Shown here: positions 48,516 to 58,147 of the stretch, piece after piece
Position numbering within the stretch: the stretch's first letter is position 1
Layout of the letters: each line of letters opens with the position of its first letter
DNA from: Prorocentrum cordatum
Lineage: Eukaryota > Sar > Dinophyceae > Prorocentrales > Prorocentraceae
Length of the DNA stretch: 64,000 nt
Reading direction: 5' to 3'
Assembly: GCA_963575745.1 (NCBI GenBank)
Contig: CAUYUJ010018462.1
Coordinates: 28,457-92,456, forward strand
Translations under genes and position numbers: made by a program
The notes under the pieces: generated by a model
The model's database searches: none
Told to the model about the DNA's origin: nothing
Seen by the model: the letters and a program-made list of their open reading frames with translations, nothing else

Positions 48516-48789
48516 TCCAGGAGGAGGGCGGAGGGAGGGAGAGAGGGAGGAGTGGGCCCATGGTGGAACCAGGAGGGCTCCTCCTGGTTTCATCCTGGCG
48601 CCACTGCAGGCGGGCGCATCGATTGCATCATGTGTTCGCTTGGGATCCCTGTAGAGCAGCAGCTGGTAGTTTCTGCTCAAGGCCATATAGTGGCCGCGTT
48701 TGTTTCAATTCCTGCCTTCGCTCCGCATGGATACCGCATAGACCACCCTTCGGGTGATAAGGAGGCGAGGGGGGGGGGGGACCACCGTC

Positions 48790-49120
48790 GCACTCGATCG
48801 ATCTCACGATCGATCTCGCTATCGATCTCATTATCGATCTCATTCGATCAATCTCACAATCGATCTGGCTATCGACCTCACACTCGATCTCACTAACGAC
48901 CTCACTATCGATATCACAATCGATCCCACAATAAACCTCACAATCGATCTGGCTATCGATCTCACGATCGATCTCACATTCGGTCTCACGATCGATCTCA
49001 CTACCGATATCACTATCGATCTCATTCGATCGATCTCACTATCGATCTCACAATCGATCTCACATTCGGTCTCACTATCGATCTCACTATCGATATTACA
49101 ATCGATCTCACAATCGATCT
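48790..49120 (+). repeat. ATCGATCTCACA satellite, left part
   Basis: 12-bp units (ATCGATCTCAC with A, T or G changes) run into the YR element at 49121 and resume in the same orientation at 56665. Confidence 0.95.
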
Positions 49121-49255
49121 AACAATTTCTGCCTATGATCAACATGCCCCCCCGACCCGCCTGGACCTACTGACTCCCAACATCGAGGGCGCATGCGATG
49201 TTTTCATGCGGTTGCGGCAGCACCCAGCCTAGCGCGGTCCGCGAGCACGGGGCCC
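49121..49255 (-). repeat. Split repeat B2 (element 3' end)
   Basis: 135 bp, from AACAATTTCTGCCTATG to GAGCACGGGGCCC on plus. The B1 copy is 49458-49591, differing at about three positions including a one-base indel. Confidence 0.93.
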
Positions 49256-49325
49256 GCGTTCTGCGCGCTCCCAGGCGCAATTGGAAAATGCAGAATTCAT
49301 CCGAAACGGGACTCGGGTGGGTGGG

Positions 49326-49457
49326 AACGTTTCGCAACTCGCCGGCTTCAGCCAAAACGGCCACGTCCGGCGAAGGCTAGCGAGACGCCATCCTGAGCCC
49401 GCCCTCCACCCGGATCAGAGTTAAGAAATTGTTACACACGTCCTAACGGCCATTAGC
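49326..49457 (-). repeat. Split repeat A2
   Basis: 132 bp, from AACGTTTCGCAACTCGCC to AACGGCCATTAGC on plus. It differs from A1 (56533-56664) at one base and directly abuts B1. Confidence 0.95.
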
Positions 49458-49591
49458 AACAACTTCTGCCTATGATCAACATGCCCCCCCGACCCGCCTG
49501 GACCTACTGACTCCAACATCGAGGGCGCATGCGATGTTTTCATGCGGTTGCGGCAGCACCCGGCCTAGCGCGGTCCGCGAGCACGGGGCCC
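49458..49591 (-). repeat. Split repeat B1
   Basis: 134 bp. Its inner edge overlaps the last codons of the YR ORF (stop at 49565). Confidence 0.93.
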
Positions 49592-51385
49592 ATCCTGACC
49601 AGCGCTGCCGGGGCCCGCACTACCGCACAGCACTGCCTTGCGCGCCCTGCGGAGCACTGGGAAACAGCGTCCGCAGAGGTCTTTGTACAACTGGGGAAGG
49701 GCACTGACGCGCACGGCGTTCCGGCCGCACTCAAACTGCCAAAGGCACCTGCAGAGACCTTGGCTGTCCTCTCCACCTGCGTCGAAGACCAGCACTGCAT
49801 GGTACGCGCCACTGGCCTCATTCCTGACGAGGGCGACGTCCTCGTCTAGGCCGGCCGAAGGCGACGCGGGGGCGCCCTGGCAGGATTCCTCGCTGATCGC
49901 CCGAAGACGAAGGGACTCCCAATCCAGGTGCCTTTTTATCTCCGCGACGTCGAGGCGGATCGTCGCCCGCTCCTGCGACCCTTCCCCGGCGCTGGACTCG
50001 AGGCAGCGAACCCGCTCGAGAAGATCGTCGAGACGCGATGCCGTCGCAGGACCTGTGGCGCCCTCGCGTCGGGCCCGGCGCCCTGTTGACGTCGCTGCGA
50101 GCTGGCCCGCCACCTCGTCCAGGCTCAGCGAGACCGACGCGCCCGGGGAGGCGCCGCAAGAGGCCCGGAGCGCCCAGGTCGTGGACACCGCCAACGGCGC
50201 AGCCCGGATGTACCCGAGGACGGCGTCGCTCCCCCAACGCCCCAACAACTGGATAAGCCAGATGTCCAGGCCAGCGCGGGCAAGGCTCTGGGCGCCGGAC
50301 ACCCGGAGAGAGTGCCCTCCCCAGAGGTAGAGGCCGTCTGCAGAGACCGCGGGCAGGCCGAGCGCCTCCGCGGCGGCCCGGATGGTGGCGACGACCGCGT
50401 CCTTCTCGCACACCTTGCCCTCGGGGTCCGGGAACAAGGCCAGGTCAAGCGCGGGCAGGCCGCCCGCCGAATGCCGCGAAGGAAACCGAGCCCTGAGCCA
50501 TGACCGCTGGGCCCACAGCGCGTGGGCCGGGCAGGCATTGCCGAAGACCCCAGCGCCGCAGCAGCAGCCGTGTGTGCGGGCCACGCCTAAAGCCCGAGCG
50601 TCCGTCTTTGACGCGGGCAACAGCCACGTGGCGGCGAGTCGGCCGTCCGTCCCGGCATGGAAGGTGACCATGTGCGCTGGCGCGGCGGACAGCTCGATCT
50701 CGCGCGTGAGCCACCAGGCGCCCGCTAGCAGCGCCAACCGGGGGTTGGCGGGGCCCCCCGCAACCAGCGGAGTCACGTCCGTCAGGAGCTGGGCTAACGA
50801 CTCCATCGCAATGCCCTCGACCTTGCGGTCTGGCCCGAGCCCCCGCTCGCACGAACGCCGTGCCTCGGCCAAGGCTTGGCCCAAGGCGGGGGGGAAGTCG
50901 AGGTCGGCCTGCACGTGCATCTTCTTAGCCAGCGACAGGTACAGGGCAGCGGACCTGTATCCGCCAGCCTTCAGCGAGGCGCCAAGCCGCCTGATCTTCT
51001 GCCGGGTCAGCGGGATCATCTCGACGCCCCACTGCTCGAAGATGGCCTTGAGTGTCCGGCGGCGCGACGCCTCCGAGTTCGCGGTCGTCGTCGCCAGCAC
51101 TTCCGCGTCGAACTGCTCGAGGGCGCGGGCCTGGGCCTGCGCCGACGTGAGGTCCGCAAGGCACCCCCTCCGGTACTGGTGCCTCCCGGGCGCCTCGTCC
51201 CGCAACCCATGCAGGGATCGACGGCCGCGTGGCCTCCCCTTGCTGCGCCGCCGTACCCTGGGGGCCACCGCCTCCTGGCGCCAGGCATGGCCGCGCCGGG
51301 CTGGGACCCGACGCGCTGCCAACTGCCGCGCTGAGGGGTGCACTACCCCGATACCTGGCGGACGCCGGGCCTGGATCCTGCCCAA
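49565..51385 (-). CDS. Tyrosine recombinase of the YR retrotransposon
   Basis: Integrates the circular DNA form of the element. Catalytic signature: R228 in WWLTREIEL, a possible beta-strand Lys at about 260 (PASKTD), HSLR (H358, R361), LGRW (381-384) where other recombinases often have a His or Trp, and the nucleophile Y392 in AVLGYIRA. An N-terminal helical core-binding part spans about 80-190. A C-terminal extension of about 200 residues ends with a Cys-rich patch (LCRCLWQFEC ... DLCGRCFPVLRR, about 545-585) whose role I do not know. The listed start is TTG and the frame has no early ATG (first Met about 123), so the true start is uncertain. It may be made from a larger polyprotein or a downstream ATG. 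The stop lies inside repeat B1. Confidence 0.9.
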   Translation of the reverse strand: MGRIQARRPPGIGVVHPSARQLAARRVPARRGHAWRQEAVAPRVRRRSKGRPRGRRSLHGLRDEAPGRHQYRRGCLADLTSAQAQARALEQFDAEVLATTTANSEASRRRTLKAIFEQWGVEMIPLTRQKIRRLGASLKAGGYRSAALYLSLAKKMHVQADLDFPPALGQALAEARRSCERGLGPDRKVEGIAMESLAQLLTDVTPLVAGGPANPRLALLAGAWWLTREIELSAAPAHMVTFHAGTDGRLAATWLLPASKTDARALGVARTHGCCCGAGVFGNACPAHALWAQRSWLRARFPSRHSAGGLPALDLALFPDPEGKVCEKDAVVATIRAAAEALGLPAVSADGLYLWGGHSLRVSGAQSLARAGLDIWLIQLLGRWGSDAVLGYIRAAPLAVSTTWALRASCGASPGASVSLSLDEVAGQLAATSTGRRARREGATGPATASRLDDLLERVRCLESSAGEGSQERATIRLDVAEIKRHLDWESLRLRAISEESCQGAPASPSAGLDEDVALVRNEASGAYHAVLVFDAGGEDSQGLCRCLWQFECGRNAVRVSALPQLYKDLCGRCFPVLRRARKAVLCGSAGPGSAGQDGPRARGPR

Positions 51386-51539
51386 CCTGACGCCGTTTGC
51401 GTCCAGCCAAGCTGGCTGCCAGATCCCACCGCGGCTGGAATGCGCCCATGGCGCGCGGGGCGCGCCGTGGGCGATGGCGCGGAGCCGGCCCGCCTCGGGC
51501 CGCGGCGCTATAGGGGTGGGCGGGGATGTTTCAAACTAT

Positions 51540-52010
51540 AATTAGCCGAGGAGGGGGGCGCCCCCCCCGCTTGCCCGCCGAGGAAGACCCCGACGGCCCC
51601 GGGGCGAACGCTGCGGCCCCGGCGACCCCCGCCAAGCCGGGCAGGCCGCCGCCGGGCGCCCCCTGGCGGCGCCAGGGGGCGGCCGATTTCAACAGTGACC
51701 TAGCCGACGTTAGGTCACTTTTGCACCGGCCGTCTCCGGGCGCCCGCCGGGGGGGGGGCCGGCGGCCCCCCCGCGGGGCGCACGGGTCCCCCCCCAGCGG
51801 AAGCGGGGGGGGGAGGTATCTAAGAAAAAATAAATACCTCCCCCGCCGGGCGCCGGCCGCCGGCCGCTCCGGGGGCCGCTCGGGGAAAGCCCGGGGGTGC
51901 GCGGGCCCCCCCCCCAGCGGAAGCGGGGGGGGAGGTATTTAAGAAAAAATAAATACCTTCCCCGCCGGGCGCCCGCGGGGGCGGCCCCGGACCGCGCGCC
52001 GCCACGCCCC
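51540..52010. other. Hairpin-dense junction between RT and YR frames
   Basis: Four inverted repeats in about 310 bp: CCCTGGCGGCGCCAGGG (51661-51677); AGTGACCTA/TAGGTCACT (51694-51719); and two near-identical hairpins with A-rich loops, GAGGTAT...ATACCTC (51803-51846) and AGGTATTTA...TAAATACCT (51923-51964). The last two are part of a 120-bp tandem duplication that includes CCCCCAGCGGAAGCGGGG. The RT frame ends in the first. Role unknown. Confidence 0.8.
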
Positions 52011-54879
52011 CGGGGAACTCCGGCGGGGCGAGGAGGGGAATGGAGCGATGAAAGCAAAACTTTTCAAGCCACCCCTCTGCTGACATGGTCTCGCGCCGCC
52101 TTGCACTGCCTTTGCCCCAGGAGCCGAGCGACGGCGCCGCCTTCATGGCCTGGCGCCGCCCTGCCCAGGCCCCCGCTGGGCGTCCAGGAGCACGCGGCTG
52201 AGACTGGCGTGGCGCACGTCTCACTCTGGAACCCGGGCCCGCCACGCCTGGCGCCGCGCGGGCACGGGGCTCCGCGGCACGCCGCGCAGGCCTAGCTGGG
52301 AACGCCGCGGGAGGCACGGCCGCCAGACGGCTCAGGGAGTCGGCGACGAGGTTGAACTCCTTGGGCAAGTGGGCGCACTCGAAGTGCAGGGGCCACCGAG
52401 CAGCCCGCCAGGCGATCTCCCGGGCGACGACAAGCATGTCTCCGCTGCCTTTGAGCTGCATCGCGTCCTGCAAGGCCGCCACGTTGTCCCCGAGGACGTA
52501 GAGCACGGCGTGCTCCGCGTGGCACCGCCAAATGATGAGCGCGAGGAGGAGCGTGATGAACTCCCAGAGGCTCTGATACTTTGCCAAGCCCAGAACGGCT
52601 CCGAAGACGTCGAGCACCTCCTGGTCCCACGAAATCGCAAACCACTCGACTGGGGTCGCGCCCTCGAACAGCGCGGCGCCGCCCCCCCAGGGGCAGGCGT
52701 CAAATTCAACGTGGTATCTGGATCGCGGCCACTGAACCGCGTCGGGGCGCGGATACACGCGCCGCTCCAGCGGGAAGGAGCACTCGGGTCGGCGCGCCTC
52801 GTCGACTGGCTCCAGCAACGCGCGGAACCAGCGAGCCGCGGTGAAGAAGCGCTGGAGCGGCACCGTGTTCGGCGGGGACTCCCGCTTCCCCGCGTTCGCC
52901 TGGCGGAGGGCCCCCGTCAGCGCCGCCCACAGGGCCGCGGCGAACGGGGTCGCGGCCGGGATGATCTGAGCAACCCGGGCTGCCTTCCCCACCAACGACC
53001 GCGCTTGCTTGATCGGCGCATGGCCCTTCTTCGACATGAAGTGGCGGAGGAGCTCCAGCAACTCATCGACGAAGTTCTGGGTGAGCCCCATGACGGCGCA
53101 GTCCTCGGCCATCGCGAAGCGAATGCCGATCCACTCGTGCTCCAGGGCCGGACACGGGCCCCCGCGGAGGGGCCCGTGCGCGTGGCGGCCCTTCTTCCAC
53201 GCGATGCGCAGCCCGAGCACGAGCCACCGCAGCAAGGCCAGATCGAAATCTTGCTCGCACGCACGCGGAGGGCCCTGCACCGCCAGCGCCGGGTCGTCCA
53301 CGTACAGCTGGAGCCGCAGGCCCCCGCTCAGCGTCAGCGCCTGCGCAGTCCGCGCCGCCGCGCTGGCCACGCGGGCCCAGACCAAGGGACTCGCCTTTCC
53401 CCCGAACCCGAGCACCGCCCACACGATGAACGTGTAGTCGTTCTCCGCCTCGAGGCCCCGCACCTCGGCGCAATTGTGCGGGCGATCGCTCTCGTGGAGC
53501 GGGCAAGACATGAAGGCGTCTGAGAAATCGATGACGAAGATCTCCCCGTGGTCGGCTCCGTCCGCCGTAAAGAGGGTCGCCATGACTACGGCGTGGTCGA
53601 TGCCACGGGGCAGCACCGCCCGCTCGGGAGTGGAGCTGAGGAGGTTCACCCGCGATGCCTTCAAGTCCTGGATGATGCGGTTCTTCCAGCCGTCCCCGCC
53701 CTGCTTCCGCTTCCGGACGTTTCCGAGCGGCGCGGGATACGTGGCCCCGAAGACCTCCTCGGCGGCCTCGCGAGACGGAAATGCTCGGCCGAACCCCTTC
53801 TCCAGGTACTCCCGGACGAGGGGGGGCGTCGGCGCCTCGTTCTCGCCGACATCATCCACGAACGAGCGATGGTTTCCTGAAAAACAAAACTCCCTGCGGA
53901 AGGCGTCCACTGCAAGGGTCGCCTCTGCGGCCGCCAACGGGAAATGGCCGCCGGGGGCGATCGCTCGCCGGACGCCCATCGGGGCCCCCTCCCGGAGCCA
54001 GATGGGCACGTGCACGTCGGGGTCCTTCGACCGGCGGGCGCACTCCGCGAAGATCTCGTGCCGCAGTGGGGAGGACGGATGGTGCTCCTCGGCCTGCGCC
54101 CTCCCCGAACCCAAGGCCGCCGCCACCTCGTCGCGGGCAGACGCGACAGCAGACTCGGGCGGGGGCGCGCGAGAAGGCCGATCCCCGCACGCGCCCACCA
54201 TCCCGACCAGAGCGGGCTCACGTGCCCGCGCCCGCAGAGGGGCTGCCCGCGCAGCCGCCATGACCTCCTGGAGGTCGCCCCACGCCTTCACTACCCTGTG
54301 AGGGTTGCGGAGGCCGGCGGTGCAGAGGGCATCCTGGGCCGACCGCTCCTCACGCGCGGATGGGCCCTCCGGCACGCCGGGTGGTCGACGGGGCCGCACG
54401 CGTCTCCGATCCCACATGTCTTGGCCGGGGTAGCCAGCCGGCTGCGCCAGCGCTGGCGGCGTCGGACGAGCTGCGGCCGGAGCGTCGCCGCGCTGCGCCC
54501 GCTGGCCTCGCCGGGCCCGGAGCTCCCCGAGCCGGCGCTGCAGCTTCGCCAATGCGCCGAGGTGGGAGCCCCACGCGCGGGCCAGTCCGCGACGCCCCGG
54601 CAGCGCGTGAGCCCTGGCTGCGTCATCAGCGCGCCTGGCGGCCCCGGCGGGCCCCCCGGCAGCGCCGCCAGCGCGCCCGGCGGGCCCCGAAGCCTGGGGC
54701 CCCGGGGGCCCGGGGGCCGGGGGTCTGCCGGCAAGCTCGCGCCAGCGCGTTTCAAGCGCCGGCTCGGCGCGGGGCGACGCGACCGGCTCTGGGGCCGCCA
54801 GCGCAGACCTTATTGGGGCCGACCTTATTGGGGCAATGCTTGTTGAGGTACCCGGCCTGGAAGAGGCCGTCCTTGTCAA
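51820..54879 (-). CDS. Reverse transcriptase - RNase H polyprotein of the YR retrotransposon
   Basis: Copies element RNA into DNA and degrades the template. Residues 1-260 are Ala/Arg/Pro-rich and poorly structured. RT: motif A VIDFSDAF (D451, D454), motif B GFGGKASPL (491-499), and motif C LYVDD (D528, D529). RNase H: D727 in VEFDACPWGG, E773 in LWEFIT, D798 in LGDNVAAL, and D847 in NLVADSLSR, the full four-acid set. The region after residue about 855 is low-complexity and runs into the hairpin duplication, so the natural C-terminus may be shorter. The listed start is TTG; the first ATG is at about codon 155. The frame is continuous, across one TGA at about 54901-54903, with the knuckle frame of gag. 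Confidence 0.93.
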   Translation of the reverse strand: MTRTASSRPGTSTSIAPIRSAPIRSALAAPEPVASPRAEPALETRWRELAGRPPAPGPPGPQASGPAGRAGGAAGGPAGAARRADDAARAHALPGRRGLARAWGSHLGALAKLQRRLGELRARRGQRAQRGDAPAAARPTPPALAQPAGYPGQDMWDRRRVRPRRPPGVPEGPSAREERSAQDALCTAGLRNPHRVVKAWGDLQEVMAAARAAPLRARAREPALVGMVGACGDRPSRAPPPESAVASARDEVAAALGSGRAQAEEHHPSSPLRHEIFAECARRSKDPDVHVPIWLREGAPMGVRRAIAPGGHFPLAAAEATLAVDAFRREFCFSGNHRSFVDDVGENEAPTPPLVREYLEKGFGRAFPSREAAEEVFGATYPAPLGNVRKRKQGGDGWKNRIIQDLKASRVNLLSSTPERAVLPRGIDHAVVMATLFTADGADHGEIFVIDFSDAFMSCPLHESDRPHNCAEVRGLEAENDYTFIVWAVLGFGGKASPLVWARVASAAARTAQALTLSGGLRLQLYVDDPALAVQGPPRACEQDFDLALLRWLVLGLRIAWKKGRHAHGPLRGGPCPALEHEWIGIRFAMAEDCAVMGLTQNFVDELLELLRHFMSKKGHAPIKQARSLVGKAARVAQIIPAATPFAAALWAALTGALRQANAGKRESPPNTVPLQRFFTAARWFRALLEPVDEARRPECSFPLERRVYPRPDAVQWPRSRYHVEFDACPWGGGAALFEGATPVEWFAISWDQEVLDVFGAVLGLAKYQSLWEFITLLLALIIWRCHAEHAVLYVLGDNVAALQDAMQLKGSGDMLVVAREIAWRAARWPLHFECAHLPKEFNLVADSLSRLAAVPPAAFPARPARRAAEPRARAAPGVAGPGSRVRRAPRQSQPRAPGRPAGAWAGRRQAMKAAPSLGSWGKGSARRRETMSAEGWLEKFCFHRSIPLLAPPEFPGGVAARGPGPPPRAPGGEGIYFFLNTSPPASAGGGARAPPGFPRAAPGAAGGRRPAGEVFIFS

Positions 54880-54900
54880 GGTACTGGGGCCGCGGCCTAG

Positions 54901-56490
54901 TCACCGGGGGTGTTTCCCCCCTCCCTTGCCGCCGCCCCTGTTGCCCGGGCGCCAGCCCTCGGGGCGCTTCGGCGCCGGGCACGAATCATCGATCGCCCGG
55001 TGCGGCCCCTTGCACCATTCACACACGTGCTGCCGGTTCGCTGGGCAGGGCGACGAGCAGCCGTGTGGGCGTTGCGGTTCCAGTTGAAACACAACTCGAC
55101 GCCCTGGTGTTTCGTGAACCGGCCGTCCTTGGTTTCACCGGCCGCGTTGTTGTCCCTGACCTGCTGCCAATGAGACTTCGCCTTCTTGGCCCTCTTCGAC
55201 CCAGCGCCCGTGGGGCGTTCAGAGTCGTCGCCGTGGTGGTCAGCAGCCCGCTTATCGGATTGCCGTTCGATCTGGTCGACGGCTGATGGGCCGCCCTCGA
55301 CCTCCGACGTGCGAGAGCGGCCGCCCGTCCTGCCGGTCAGGCATGGGAGCTCCAAGTGGATCTTCCACCACTGCGAGTCTTGCCCGCTGTCGTAGGCCGT
55401 GTAGGAGAATACGGCTTCCCAGGGGCGCTCCCGGTCGAAGTCGCCCTGGAACTTGCCCTTCTCCACCAAGTCCTCTATCTTCGTGCGGACCTGCTCCCAG
55501 CGCTCCTCCAAGCAGTGGCAGACGGTCAGGAAAACGGCCCCCCAGTCACGGGGGAAGGTCGAGTTGAGGAGCCGCACCCCTTCCTCAAAATCGTCGATGG
55601 GACCCGGCCTCGAAAGTTGGAGCTTGATAGCCGCCACGCGGAAGACTCGCCAGCCCTTCCGCCAAGTCTCGAATTAAGTTCATTGGCCCGGCGAGCTTCT
55701 TCTTCACCAGCTGGCCGCTCACCCAGACGTCGGCCTGGAAGTTGATGAGCCGCTGGATCCGTTTCCCAAAGGGGCCGAAGACACTGAAGTCGACGCGCGG
55801 CGCCTCGCCCGCGGCGAGCCGGGCGGCCAGCGCCGAGGGCTGGACGTCCGTCGTGTCCTCGTAGTCCCTGGGCGGGCGCCCAGTCTCCCGCGCGTAGTTC
55901 GCGTTGAGCTCCTTGAGCTTCGGGGCAGGGAGCATCGTGAACTTGACTTTCGACCCCTGGTCGATGACGCTGCTCATCTCGTGCACCTCGGGCTGCTGCG
56001 CCGGCGCCGCCGCCGCGGCCTGCGGCGCCTGCAGGGGGCCCTGGCTGACCACGGCCGGCATGTCGCCCAGGAGTGGGGGGGGCAGCCCCACCGCGTGCGC
56101 CAGGCCCCGCAACGAGGCGCGGAGCTGGCCGCGCGCGATATGGGTGATGTCGACGCCCTCCTCGGTCTTAACCGCCCACAGCGCCGCGTACATGTCGCTG
56201 TCGAGGCTGCCGTGCACGTCGCTCACGGTGGTGCTCTCCCACGCGCCCCCGAGCGCCTCCACGTAAGGCTTGAGGAGGTCCTCGGAGAAGCCCAGCGACC
56301 TGGCAGCGGCGCCGAAGGTGAGACCACGAAGCGCGGCCGTCGCTCCAGCTGATGCGCCGCCTGCCCCGCCTGGCCCCCTCGTACCGGCACCGCCCTCTGC
56401 CCCGCCGACTCCCCCGCCCGCCGCGCGGGGTGGCCCCGCGAACCCTGCCGCGGGCCCCACGCCAGGCGCGGCAGGCGGGAAGAGGGACAT
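54901..56490 (-). pseudogene. gag of the YR retrotransposon, interrupted by two frameshifts
   Basis: The structural/nucleocapsid protein. The best start is the ATG at 56490 (SLFPPAAPG...). Frame one runs to 55585, but the conserved-looking reading changes frame near 55650-55665 (GWRVFR...AAIKLQL) and continues to about 55095. A second shift there is needed to keep a nucleocapsid-like Cys/His segment intact (CFNWN, then GCSSPCP, HVCEWCKGPH, DDSC), which ends at the TGA near 54901. RT and YR are open, so these are either recent one-base changes, assembly indels, or programmed shifts. I cannot tell which. Which residues bind zinc is inferred from spacing. Confidence 0.7.
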
Positions 56491-56532
56491 TGCTGGTAAC
56501 GAGCTGTGTCCCTGGCAAACTAAGGCCACTCT

Positions 56533-56664
56533 AACGTTTCGCAACTCGCCGGCTTCAGCCAAAACGGCCACGTCCGGCGAAGGCTAGCGAGACGCCATCC
56601 TGAGCCCACCCTCCACCCGGATCAGAGTTAAGAAATTGTTACACACGTCCTAACGGCCATTAGC
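56533..56664 (-). repeat. Split repeat A1 (element 5' end)
   Basis: 132 bp, one mismatch to A2 (an A where A2 has G, plus-strand sense, in the CCTGAGCCC(A/G)CCCTCC string). Upstream of gag, so it probably holds the promoter. Confidence 0.95.
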
Positions 56665-56920
56665 CACAATCGATCTGACTATCGATCTCACTATCGAACT
56701 CACTATCGAAGTCATGATCGACCTCTCGTTCGATCTCACAATCGATCTCACGATCGATATCACAATCAATATCACAATCGATCTCACATTCGGTCTCACT
56801 ATCGATCTCACTATCGAACTCACTATCGATCTCACTATCGATCTCACATTGGGTCTCACTATCGACCTCACTCTCGATATCACAATCGATTTCACAATCG
56901 ATCTCACATTCACGCACGGC
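56665..56920 (+). repeat. ATCGATCTCACA satellite, right part
   Basis: Continues the units broken at 49120 (CACAATCGATCTGACTATCG...). Confidence 0.95.
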
Positions 56921-58145
56921 ACACACGAACACGAAACCGAAATCGATTTCCCGGTAGGGGGGCTCTCCGTTCCACTTTAATCTCACCCCCTCACCTCCGA
57001 CCATGCAATCAAGTGCGGGCCACCTTTGACGACTCGAAAGCGGTTGAGGCTTTCATTCGTCGTCTGCATGTCCTTCGATCCTGTTCGATGTATCCCAGTC
57101 GCAGCATCTCGAAGGCTTGCATCAACATCTTAGACGCTGTCTCAAAGCATCCTTCCCAGTACGGACCAGCTGCAGAGGAAGGCAACACCCGACAACGGGG
57201 GATAACCACAACCACTCTCGAAAACATGGACTTCCGTGCTCGGCAAGTGTGCTGTTTCAGAAGCGTGGGCATCGCTTGTTTGAACTTGCAGCCGGCACTG
57301 GTTTTTCACATCTGGGCAGATACGCCCAGAGGCCCCTGGGATTGCCTGCGTACCTGTCAGTGGAAGCTGTCTGCCAGAGCCCCACGTTCATCCTCCACGC
57401 GCTAGAAGGGGGGCGGCACATGTACCTTACAAAGCTGCTGCGGTCTGCGCTTCTTAAGCTTAGCTGCCACTTGTGTCCCCAAATCTCCTACATTCCTCTA
57501 ACGGACTCACTGGGGCCCCGCAAAGCTTCGCCAACTCGTCCGCAACTTACATGATGTACTTCAGGCTCAGGGTCAGGCATGCTGCGAGTTTTCTGGATTC
57601 TTGCAGGCTGGGTATTTGTGCTTTCGGAGAAGTGCAATAGGTACTCCCAGGGGTTCCATGTCTTCGCGGGCTCAAAGCTTGCTGGAACTACATGGCTCGT
57701 GTTTCAAGACTGTGCCTGACTGCCAGATCGATTCGATCGCCATTGGGGTTCGCATTCGGATCGCCAACAGCAGCGTGAATCTCGATGCCCAGGCTTACTC
57801 GGCTTCCTTTGCGGCTCATGTTGCCTCCGCTCGGTCCCGTAGAGGCTACAAGACAAGAGGCTTTCGCCAAGCTCAGAGCTATGGGAGCGTGCTCGCGTCC
57901 GAACGAATCTTCTAAACCTGTGTCCTTGCTTCGTGTTGCCACTCCACTCATGTGTCGCTGACCGCTGGCTTCAGCATGTCGGTGGAGAAGAGGCTGCCAA
58001 AGTAACCCCTGGCTCGGGCTTACATTGTTTTTGTTCCCTACCTAGGCTCTGCCTAGAAGGGTTCTTACTCTCTTAGCTTAAAGGGGCCGGGCAGTGCTAC
58101 ACGCCCCGGGCGGTTCCCCCGGTCCCCGCCCCGCGGTTCCCCCCA
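56921..58145. other. Anonymous, possibly low-copy sequence
   Basis: Lower in microsatellites than its surroundings. Plus-strand ORFs (57013-57405, 57117-57554, 57601-57915) have mixed composition but no domain I recognise. No gene is supported. Confidence 0.4.
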
Positions 58146-58147
58146 GT

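Larger units (their letters stand above)
49121..56664 (-). mobile_element. Tyrosine-recombinase retrotransposon with split direct repeats (PAT/Ngaro type)
   Basis: Minus-strand order: A1 (56664-56533), gag (56490-54901), RT-RNase H (54879-51820), YR (51385-49565), B1 (49591-49458), A2 (49457-49326), a 70-bp spacer, B2 (49255-49121). A1/A2 are 132 bp with one mismatch. B1/B2 are 134/135 bp with about three differences. This split direct repeat plan, with YR in place of a DDE integrase, is the hallmark of PAT/Ngaro-group DIRS-order elements, which integrate through a circular intermediate. Near-identical repeats suggest recent insertion. RT and YR frames are open; gag has two shifts. Confidence 0.93.

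Noticed and set aside
51694-51719. Rho-independent-type terminator
   Set aside because: Perfect 9-bp palindrome but no T tract that would matter, and the concept is bacterial; left as a hairpin of unknown role.
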